Notes under the pieces: generated by a model | The model's input: the letters and a program-made list of their open reading frames with translations, nothing else | Told to the model about the DNA's origin: nothing | The model's database searches: none | Shown here: positions 44,771 through 53,352 of the stretch, one piece after another | Numbering within the stretch: the stretch's first letter is position 1 | Layout of the letters: every line of letters begins with the position of its first letter | From: Rhynchopus euleeides | Lineage: Eukaryota > Euglenozoa > Diplonemea > Diplonemida > Diplonemidae | Assembly: GCA_963210315.1 (NCBI GenBank) | Contig: OY723253.1 | Coordinates: forward strand, 1,302,001 to 1,366,000 | Direction: 5' to 3' | DNA length: 64,000 nt | Made by a program: the position numbers and the translations under genes

Positions 44771-45936
44771 ACCGGGGGGGAACCCATAAGAAAAAATTGG
44801 CTGACCCGATCTGACCCGATCCAGCCCGCAACCCCATATTTCAAGCTCCACCCCTGCTGGATGAGACAACAAAAAAATATTCGACAAGACCTGTACAAAC
44901 CTTGCACTGAATGTGTCGCAGCATGGGACAGGTGCTCAGTTCCGGAAGGTCGTGCTTGCCTGTCACAGGACACACCTACAAGGGCTTGTTCCGCTACCTC
45001 TTTGTCTCCCTTGCAGACCTCATGCATTTCCGGTATGCAGACATCCCCTGGCGCTTCTGGGGATGCAAGGATGAGTCAGCCCGGATTCCCTTCTTGCGTG
45101 CTCGGATCTCAGGGCATATATTTCACTGGTTGATGGAGCATGCCGAAAAGGGATCAACGCGCAATGCCTACGTACACAGTCTCCATCATTGGTGGGCTCC
45201 AGAAGATGCAGTGCCTCTGCAGAACAACGACGAATTTGAAGAAGCAGAGAACGGACATCGCAAGAAAGATGCCGTTACAATCGCCAGCTCCGCAACTTAC
45301 GAGAGAGATCTTGCGATGGCAGAAGAGAAGCGGCGCGCATCGGGCATGCCTTGGAAGGTTGCGCACCTGTCGCAGGACGGGATCCTCGGGTATAGAGAAG
45401 TCATCCTGTGTCCGTGTCTGCACACCCGACATGCTCATAGATTGGCTGTGTATGTTCTTTGCACACAGTTGACACAGCTGCAGAAGGGGTTTGTGCACTG
45501 CAACACACAGGACTTCGTTGAACCCATCAGCGCGCCCTACTTCCTGTTCCGGTTCCCCGAAGGACACCGCAAATTATCGCTCTGCTTGTGCAAAATGCCA
45601 ATCCCGCTGGGGGCGACTTTCACACCATTCGTGTCATCCGAGGCGACTTTGAGCACGCTTGACCAACGCGCACAGCAGGAGGGGGATGACAGTTCTGACG
45701 AAGAAGATGAGGCCTGCAGGATGGCTTGTCTTGCCCAAGGTGTAACACAACTACGACAGGCGATGGCCGCACTTTGACACCTCAAATTCTAACCGCTCAC
45801 CTCCGCAGGTGTAGCCGCTACCAGGAGGATAGGTAGGTAGTCCAGAGTCCGGGGAAACTGACAGAAGCAAAACAAGCCCCTCCCCATCCCTCTTCCACCA
45901 TGATTTTACCCCCCACGCCAGTAGACTGTAACTATA

Positions 45937-46114
45937 TCATGGGAAAAATGGATGAAAATAGGTGAAAAGACTCCCGCTAGGGGGAGTCAGACTCCCCCTA
46001 GCGGGAGTATAGACTCCCGCTAGCGGGAGTCTGGACTCCCGCTAGCGGGAGTCTTTGACACCCGCTCAGACTCCCGCTCCCAGAGTCCCGCTAGGGCCGC
46101 TGGAGTCCACCGTG
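45937..46114. repeat. Right inverted arm of CACGG element
   Basis: Inverted partner of 38718-38878, with extra copies of ACTCCCGCTAGCGGGAGT. It ends CCGCTGGAGTCCACCGTG, then the TG duplicate at 46115-46116. Confidence 0.75.
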
Positions 46115-46537
46115 TGGGGCAAATGAGGGTGCAGGGGGGTCTGATTCTGGTGGTGATTTCCTCTCCCACGGCCCTTCTTCGAGGGGGCTCCTCCCCCCCT
46201 GAAACCACCTCTTCCGGGCCTTGACTGAAGATTCAGAAACACTTGAGGCGAGGGTCCTCGACAGTGTTGGCAATCGCCAGAACTGTCCAGCAACATCAAG
46301 TCCTGTCATCAAGTTACCGAAAGCCGCAAAGCACGAACAGAAGAAACACTATCATTCTGCCCGTTGCTACAAGCACAGGGCGGCAGATCAGCGCTGGCAT
46401 ACTCTCAGACTCTCCGAGATAGTCAGATTGTTCAAGCTCAAACCCCACGACAAGGGTGTGCAAGTTTCCTGGCATTAAACAAAGAACTCTGAACAGCACA
46501 CGCAACCCGCTTGAGAACGTGTGTCATGATGAGAGGG

Positions 46538-46823
46538 CTTCAGTCAAGGCCCGGAAGAGGTGGTTTCAGGGGGGGGAGGAGCCCCCTCGAAGAAAGGCCG
46601 TGGGAGAGGAAATCACCACCAGAATCAGACCCCCCTGCACCCTCACTTGCCCCAGGAAACCCCCGGATAGCCCCAGATATCACTTTTGGGCCAGGTTTGG
46701 GGGTCAGGACCGGTTTTGTCCTGGATCTTTCAGGTTTTCAGCGAAAAATCCCAAAAAGGCCACTTTGGGGGGGGGGGGTTATGGGACGAGCCCATATGTA
46801 AACTCCAAAATTTACATATGTAA
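46538..46823 (+). repeat. Interspersed repeat X2 (uninterrupted copy)
   Basis: Carries the site GCCCCAGGAAACCCCCGG intact. In X1 the same site is occupied by the CACGG element. About 90% alike to X1 by eye. Ends near a TTTACATATGTAAA palindrome. Confidence 0.8.
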
Positions 46824-46887
46824 ATCGGAAAATTTTGATATGCAAAATTTTGATAAGCAAAATGATATGCATTTTCTGCATAAGACC

Positions 46888-47529
46888 ACCGTGTGGTCAG
46901 GATCCGCGCTCTGCCCCTACAGGCAGGGCGGCGTGCTTCCTACTCACACGGCCACAGGGTCCTCTGTGAACACACCCACAGGATGGAGCACCACGCTTCC
47001 AATCAACACGGCCACAGGGCCTGGGGGTGCTTTCCCACCCCACCAGACGGCCACAGGGCCTGCGGGCGCTCAGCCTGGTGGAGCATACTGGGGCCAGGGC
47101 ACGATCACCCCTGTCCCCGAGCAAAGCCAGTGGTTCGGGGCGCAGCCACCCGGCGGCTGGTCTGGGTATGGGGCACCCATCAGGGCTTTCGGGGGGATTG
47201 GAGGAGCAGCATCTCCCGCAATCACAGGCTTTCCCCCTCCTGCCAATGCCCCAGCGCTCTGGCCTCAGTACCATGTCCGCCCCGTGCAGATGTCCGATTC
47301 AGTCGAGCCATCCAGGGTTGTCACGTGGGGAGAGGCCCTCGGAAACCCCCATCATGTGGAGCGCCGTCTCATGATGAGACACCCGTGCCCCACAACGGCT
47401 ACTGAGTCGGGGCACTACCACGAGCGGCGGGGGCTCCTCTCGCTGCTCCGCAGGGTCATCTTCTCCTTGCGGGCCCTACCGTGGCCTCCGGCGGCTGGGG
47501 GGCACCGCCCCCCAGACCCCCCTGTATAG
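46888..47529 (+). CDS. Gly/Pro/Thr-rich ORF of unknown origin
   Basis: An open frame follows X2. It contains three spaced ACGGCCACAGGG repeats encoding TATG units, then tracts such as QPGGAYWGQGTITPVPEQSQWFGAQPPGG. The last ~45 bp are the GC-rich hairpin repeat. There is no catalytic motif. It may be part of a retroelement gag, a structural protein or chance. The start is unclear; the frame enters from within X2. Confidence 0.25.
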   Translation, partial: TVWSGSALCPYRQGGVLPTHTATGSSVNTPTGWSTTLPINTATGPGGAFPPHQTATGPAGAQPGGAYWGQGTITPVPEQSQWFGAQPPGGWSGYGAPIRAFGGIGGAASPAITGFPPPANAPALWPQYHVRPVQMSDSVEPSRVVTWGEALGNPHHVERRLMMRHPCPTTATESGHYHERRGLLSLLRRVIFSLRALPWPPAAGGHRPPDPPV

Positions 47530-48352
47530 CGTGTGCATGTCGAGTAATCAAATTCTTGAGCTTGTGCCACTGGGGCAGAGGAAGGGGTCGTTGCAATAAC
47601 GCCCCGAAAACCCATTTTTGGCTCCTCTTGCGTGGCACGTTGCTATTGTGTTGCCACTATCTCTCATCACACATCAGGGCGTCCAATACCCACACACCAC
47701 ACTCACACTGGTGTGGTGGGGATGGGGCAGGGGGGGTGCTTTGCCCGCAAAGGGGATTGTGCGCCATTTCCCCCCCAACCCCACTCTCGTTAGTTTCAAG
47801 GGAAAGTCGTCACTGTGGATAACAGCACGGTCCCGCCCTCTGTGTCAGACTAACCCGCCAATAAAGGAAAAGAGGAAGAGGCGACGTAAGGCAATGCCTC
47901 CGTGCGGCAACGAGAACACGAAACAGCGACCCCCCTCACCGGGGCACGCGACAAACACGGCCAAAAATCGTTCAAAATCGTTCAAAACCCTTGGAGAAAA
48001 AGTGTATTCCCGACCCCTTTTTGAGCCCAAAAGGCTGAAACCCCAGGCATACCCGCCCCCTCCCCCCTCCTGTATTGCGTACAGACACCCGGTCGTGTTT
48101 TGGTGATACTGTGTTGCGGTCCAACCACCAGAACTGACAGACAACTGCTACACCCTCCCATTGTGCATCGATCGCCTTGTACAACATATCTGGTGTAGTG
48201 ACTACAAAAAGGACTAACATTGCAAGAAGGTGCTGGGAGACTTGCTTTTGCATTCACTCTCGACAATCAAACCTCCTACACACAAGCGTTTGACTGAATC
48301 TGCACACTTCCCCACCACTGACACCCCCCATTCCCCAGGTCACACAGTGGCA
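47530..48352. other. Intergenic, upstream of adenylyl cyclase
   Basis: No gene is supported. Bases 48190-48273 are an inverted match to about 85 bp of the giant transposon's 3'-UTR side (near 11508-11605): GTAGTGACTACAAAAAGGAC and AAGGTGCTGGGAG. So a small remnant of that family, or a shared repeat, sits just upstream of the cyclase start. Confidence 0.6.
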
Positions 48353-51300
48353 ATGCCTGAGCCGCGAACTTCTGCCGGCAATGCCACAACTATGACGGGT
48401 GTGACTGAACCGCAAGAGCATGATGCAAAAACAAGGCTGACAAATGGGTGCCTGCGCTACGTCGTGTCGGTGCGTGGTGCCATCGCAGGGATGTGTCTCG
48501 TCGTGATTGTTGCAACGGGTGTCGCCACGGGGCTGTTCGCACAGGACACGTGTGACGACGCGCTGACCGAAACACGTGACTACAACGATCGCAGTCTTGA
48601 GACATACTTCAACCGCTCCCAGACGTCGCTGTCCGAGACAGTCTCGCAGCTGCTGTTCTACTCCTCGGGTGCCACAGAGACAGCTGTGCGTGGTTTCTTC
48701 AACGACGCGTACAAAGAGGCACGGGGTATCAATACGCTCCTCACGACTATCCATGGGAGTGCAAACAAATCCGGAGACTGGTGCTACAGCCTCGCACCGC
48801 AGATGTGGCACTTAGTGACCTCTGCCACTGCCTCCGAGAAGCGCAACGTCATCGGGGCTGCTGTGGCGTGTGGCCAGGCATCACTCAACTACCAGAGGCT
48901 GGGCGCATCTGCCCAGGCCCTCTCCGTCTCTAAAACTTTCGTGGGGAACACGACACATGTCGAGGTTGGGTTTGCAGAGCCTGTCACAGGGGCCCTCAGC
49001 CAGGGGCCCGGGCACCAGTGGCTGTACTACGTTCCCACCAGCACAGTCAGCCTGGCTGGGCTTGGTGGCCGTCCTGCATGGGAGCTTGGTGAGACCAAGT
49101 GGGCCTCTGTTGAACCATGGAGCTTCTTCGTTCTCTACTCTCTTGTGACGCGCCTGTCGGACCCTGCAGGAAGTGTCGAACCGCTGATCTCTGTGGTGCA
49201 TGTCACCATGCACACCCTGCAGACGTTCCTCCGTGAAATCGCTGGGGCGACGGGTGGCAGCACGCGGATCTACACGAGTATAAGAGACAACTGGGTCCTG
49301 GACCGTTTGACTTCGCTGTCCTTCCCTGAGAATGAACTGGCAAAGCACCGCCAGAAAGGCCTGCTCACAGGGATGTCGCACGGTACGGGAGTGGAGGAGC
49401 GGTACGTCGAGGACCCTCTGACGAGGACCTTCAAGAATATGTCATTGCCCTTGTATGATGTCGCATCAGATGACCCTGTAATCAGCGGAGTGGCGAAGGC
49501 TATCCGGGCAGCAGGGGGCTATGAAGCGATTTACAACCATCCCTCTCGCACACGCGAAGTCATCATCGAGCGGCTGTCTCAGAGTGGGGACTTCAACACC
49601 ACTTCTGACGTCATCTGGCCACAGTGGGCCTGCTCACTAGTCGGAGTTCCCAAGGTTCCTGCCCCCCTCTCCCCTCGGTTCCATGCCATCTCTCCCCTTC
49701 TCTATTCGGTCACAGGAATGTTGGCTTGCAGTCCGTATAATTCTTGGGTTTTACACACAACCCCCCACACCTCAGGTAACGACAAGCTCCAACTTACTTT
49801 CTCCCACGGACTGCGCAAAGCCTTTCTCTTTTTACACTTCAGAGAAGCAGTCCGTGGGAGAAGCTCTTAAAATGGAAGCGGTTACACAGATGCTCGACAG
49901 GCTCCACCAGCGCGGAGTGACCGAGATTGTGTACGAGGTCAGAGCATCCCCACAGGATGGCGACGAAATTGGGGGAGAGTACTCTCGCCACGCGGGGGTG
50001 CTGCGAAAAAATGAGGACAACACGTACACCATCCTCTACACCCTGCCGTTAGAGGAACTCGATGAAGTCGAGCCCACGGGGTTGCAAGAATGCACCATCC
50101 CCGTGGTGGGGTTTGACTACGCCAACCTCAGATCGGTGCATGAATACGCGAGGAAGCAGACCAAGGCACAACTCGACCTCATGAGAGAGTCGGTACTAGA
50201 CCTCGCCAAGGCGGTCCGCGAAGGCGCCAAGCAGGCGGGGACTGGGGGGAAAGCGGGAGGTGAGGCCGGGGCGGCACAGGCGCAACCGGAGGGGAGCAGC
50301 CCCCCTGCCCAGGACCCCCCCAAGCTCCCGACAATCGGGAACCTGCAGTCGGCCCTCAGCCTGCCCAACATGAGGCCGGCTTGCGTCTCCCAGTGGCAGG
50401 GGTTTTTGAAGGCAGGAGGGGTGGCAGCGGCGCGGGAGATGATCCGAGACCTGAGGCTGCAGTTCGGGACATCGAACAAGGTGACCCACCTGAGCACGTG
50501 GGTCGCCCTCGCGCAGGAGGCTGCTGAGCGGGGGTTCTGGTCCACCACCGTGACCCAGATGGGGAACCAGCTGCTGCACGAGCTGGTGGTGAATGAGGCG
50601 TGGAAACAACACAGGATCCCCCGGGCGCAGGTGGAGGCGGAGATGCGGACGGCCGACACGGAAGCATCCGCTGCTGACCGGGCCATCGCCAAGCTGGCGG
50701 GGCGTGCACGCACGACGAAGGGGGGAAAGGGGGGCAACGGTGGCCCTCCCCAGTCTTTTCCCCCCCCGAATCGGTATTCCCCCTACCCCCACCACACATT
50801 TCAGGGAAAGGGGGGAAAGGGGGGGAAACCCCGGGGCAACACCAACTGGAATTAACACCGGCACTCGGCCAGGACATCATGCAGGCACTCGGGTAACGAC
50901 AAGCTCCAACTTACTTTCTCCCACGGACTGCGCAAAGCCTTTCTCTTTTTCCCTTCCCTCCCACCCGGGGTGTCGTTCGGCGCTGATCGCGCGGCTCTTC
51001 CGCTGCGTCCTGCGGCGACCTGCGTCTTTGGTGACTTCAGCCGCGCGCTCAGCGTACCCCTGCGCTACGAACAGTAATGGTAACAGAAGATCGTGCTGCC
51101 CACTCCCCACTCCCCTCTCCACCACACTTGTAGGAAGGCTAAGTGCCAAGAGGGCAAGGCTTGCCCGGAATGTGTTGCTGCGTACACTTAGCCTCCCTCA
51201 CACAGGAACCGATGGGGAACTCTTCAAGCAGGCCATCAACGACACGCACCTGGAGGAGCCGCACTACGTCACGGTGACTCGTGTGAACAGTACGAAGTAT

Positions 51301-53352
51301 GGGCTGGATTGGTGGCTCACAGTCTCTCTCAACGCACAGCATGTGCTGGAGAATGTGGAGTTGATGTCGCGTGCGGTGGCGGAAGAAACAGAGATTGAGA
51401 GGCAGCGTGTGACGGACAAGATATCCAAGCGGCGGCTATGGTCGTGGCTGTTCATCGCAGGGCTTGCAGTGTTCCTGGTTGTGATCAGCAACTTGGCGAC
51501 ACACTTCGTGCTGCGCCCCATCCAGATTATTCAAAATGAAATGGCAAACGTGGCGCAGATGAAGCTTGAAGGGGCGAAGAAGCAGGTGCAGGCAACTTCG
51601 CCCTTCCACGAGGTGCGTGACATGCAGGCCAACTTCCTGCAGATGGCTGCCAACCTGCTGGAGTACCGTGCCTACGTCCCAGTGTCTGTGCTTGCTGAGG
51701 AGTCTGCGGGATCAACAAACGAACTTCTATCAGCCTCTCGCCGTGTGGCTCCCCCAACAGGAGACGTGGCTGTGATGTTCACCGACATCCAGGGGAGCAC
51801 ACAGCTGTGGAAGCGGTCAGCCGCAGACATGAACACAGCACTGGAGCAGCACAACCAGATCATCCGGGAAGTGTACCGTCAGCACGACGGGTACGAGGTG
51901 AAGACGATTGGGGACTCCTTCATGCTGACCTTCCAGGACACGGTGTCTGCTGTGCGTGTTGCGCTTGAGATCCAGCACCGCTTCAAGCAGGCATCGTGGC
52001 CTGAGCGCTTGCGCCTGCCCGAGGCGGGGTTGGTGGTGCGGATCGGGATCAACTGCGGGAACGTGATTGTGGAGGAGAACCCGATCACAGGGCGTGTCGA
52101 CTACCGTGGCAGCACCATCAACATGGCGTCGCGTCTGGAAGCGAAGGCGAGGGGCGGGACTGTGTGCATCACGCCGACCGTCGTGTCTGCCATCGAAGCG
52201 TCGAAGGGAGCGTTTGCTGGGCTGCCGCACCACCCGCTGCTGCACCCCATCGGCAGGCACGAGCTGCGTGGCCTCGGCGATGGTCACGAGCTCTACCTCA
52301 TTACCCCGGGTTACCTGCGCCAGCGCTACAGCGATCTGTGCAAGGAGTGCACGCCGGTGGAAGTTTACGACGACGAGCAGAAGGAGGGCTTCACGCCCCG
52401 TTCTATGATGAGCCAGAAGAGCTCTGAGGAGGGGAAGATCATGTCTCTGCAGATGAAGAAGACGGAACTGTTCCTCCTTCGCACCAGTGGTACCGTCGCT
52501 GTCTGCCGGCTCAACACATACCATGGCGGTAAGGTGTTCGACGAGTTCAATCTCCTTGTGCGGTCTGCAGCCGAGGCTGCCATCTCACTCGACGGACAGG
52601 TCGCAGCTGTGTCAGCCGCACAGGTTGTGGTGACCTGGAACGCATCGAAGAGGTGCAGGCAGCATGTCACTTCCGCACTGCGCTTCGCTGAATACCTTGA
52701 GAACAGGACGCAGAGCATCATGCATTTGGGCATCGCGACCGGAGACTTCCTGCACGGCAACGTCGGGACCCTGAAGCAGCGCTACACCACATCCCTCGGC
52801 ACACCCCTGCTTGTTGCTGAGGCTGCTGCGGAGTATGCAGCCGAGTCAGACTTCTACACGATCTACGCCGATGCCAGCAACACAGGAGATGCACTGGAGC
52901 GCCACGACGCACAGCACGTGTCGCGGTCGCTCTTCCTCTGCGATGTGTGGTTCTGCCCACGCCTGTCCCTGAAGCTGCAGGTCTACGTCCTCAACACCGA
53001 GATGCTGCAGGCCTTGATGAACGAGTGGGGCACAGACCTCACGGGGCCAGTCACGAGCGATGCGACAAACTCTTCAGAGACGAAGGCAATGATGTCCTGT
53101 GTTCGCCTGGTTCGTGGCGTGTTGGGAAGCACCGACGGTGTGTCGGGCGCTATCCAGGGTATCGCGGATATGATCGATGGCTGCCCCCTTGCTGCACACC
53201 ATCACCGACTGCTAGTGAACGCCGCCCGCGATGACCTGAGATGCGGCTATCTTGTCAAGACAGAACTCAGCAGGGCACCGGTCCGCTCGTGGCGGCGAAC
53301 TGTCCCCATGCAGCCGCCTTTGCCACCGTCGATGCCTTTCCTCACGGTGTGA
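48353..53352 (+). CDS. Receptor-type adenylyl cyclase, carrying a 1-kb foreign insert
   Basis: Predicted to make cAMP at a membrane. From Met 48353, exon 1 gives a cytosolic leader, a membrane helix (AIAGMCLVVIVATGVATGLF) and a long extracellular sensor, open to about 49660. Coding resumes by 51206 after a CACACAG acceptor (GTDGELFKQAIND, LDWWLTVSLN). Then come a second helix (LFIAGLAVFLVVISNLATHF), a linker and a class III catalytic domain at 51766-52300. It has metal Asp in FTDIQGST and GDSF, Lys in EVKTIGDSF and Asp in VDYRGSTINMASR, the adenine-selecting pair. A second, degenerate cyclase-like domain without the metal Asp (52480-52830) follows. Between 49660 and 51206 the exon structure is unresolved: a gag fragment sits at 49834-50891. 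The gene may be broken, or the insert spliced out. Confidence 0.8.
49775..49833. repeat. 59-bp direct repeat, left, flanking cyclase insert
   Basis: Identical to 50892-50950 and begins GGTAACGACAAGCTCC. Within it 49799-49814 (TTCTCCCACGGACTGC) recurs inverted at 49847-49862, just inside the insert. Confidence 0.9.
49834..50891 (+). pseudogene. Captured gag-like gene fragment inside the cyclase gene
   Basis: An open frame from Met 49872 to 50855 (about 327 residues) matches the gag-like pseudogene at 7539-8560 without its frameshifts. It has ASPQDGDEIGGEYSRHAG, FDYANLRSVHEYARKQTKAQ, FLKAGGVAAAREMI, MGNQLLHELVV, HRIPRAQVEAEM and a Gly/Lys tail. The 7.0-8.7 kb copy extends beyond both breakpoints, so this is an internal piece with no retroelement ends. 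It is bordered by 59-bp repeats of the cyclase's own sequence and starts with a 16-bp fold-back of that sequence. Repair-mediated capture is the likeliest origin. Confidence 0.75.
50892..50950. repeat. 59-bp direct repeat, right, flanking cyclase insert
   Basis: Second copy of 49775-49833. Sequence right of it (CCCTTCCCTCCCACC) is host; sequence left of it is gag-like. Confidence 0.9.

Larger units (their letters stand above)
39835..44856 (+). mobile_element. hAT transposon, 5.0 kb, with 8-bp target duplication
   Basis: Ends are CAGGGGTGGAGCTTG inverted (right end reads CAAGCTCCACCCCTG). They are flanked by perfect CTGGATGA duplicates at 39827-39834 and 44857-44864. The 8-bp duplication and CAGGGGTGG end are classic for hAT. 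It holds one intact transposase gene (41493-44393). The left 1.5 kb is swollen by internal duplications and small hairpin insertions (39948-41340). Confidence 0.96.
39611..45777 (+). pseudogene. Unknown ORF of CACGG element, split by hAT insertion
   Basis: Part 1 (39611-39834) encodes MRRCGG, then CSLCDIPEERW and PALHDCKGLAMRLIRVLD. Part 2 (44865-45777) continues in the same frame after one 8-bp duplicate is removed. It carries an in-frame TGA at 44908, after which a 288-residue stretch opens with MCRSMGQVLSSGR and includes YKGLFRYLFVSLADLMHFRY, HWLMEHAEKG, YVHSLHHWW and an acidic end. CxxC and HDxKG spacing suggests a zinc-binding transposase piece. I do not recognise the family. It was probably already dead (TGA) or read through when the hAT arrived. 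Confidence 0.5.
38718..46114 (+). mobile_element. CACGG-ended TIR element (7.4 kb, 2.4 kb without nested hAT)
   Basis: Ends read CACGGTGGACTCCAGCGG inverted. Arms of about 160 and 178 bp share blocks of the palindrome ACTCCCGCTAGCGGGAGT and a tail reading CACCTATTTTCA...TTTTTCCCATGATA. Against empty site X2, only TG is duplicated, which suggests a 2-bp target duplication. CAC-starting ends, subterminal repeats and a 2-3 bp duplication recall CACTA/EnSpm elements, but no EnSpm transposase is recognised. An interrupted ORF (39611...45777) is its candidate gene. A second left-type end lies at 39495. Confidence 0.7.
38548..46230 (-). repeat. Interspersed repeat X1, split by the CACGG element
   Basis: Left part 38548-38717 and right part 46115-46230 together match the uninterrupted copy X2 (46538-46823) in inverse orientation. 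Conserved pieces include ACATATGTAA, AAAGTGGCCTTTTT, CCGGGGGTTTCCTG and, on the other side, GATTTCCTCTCCCACGG. Comparison with X2 gives the empty site of the CACGG element. X has no gene; its class is unknown. Confidence 0.8.
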
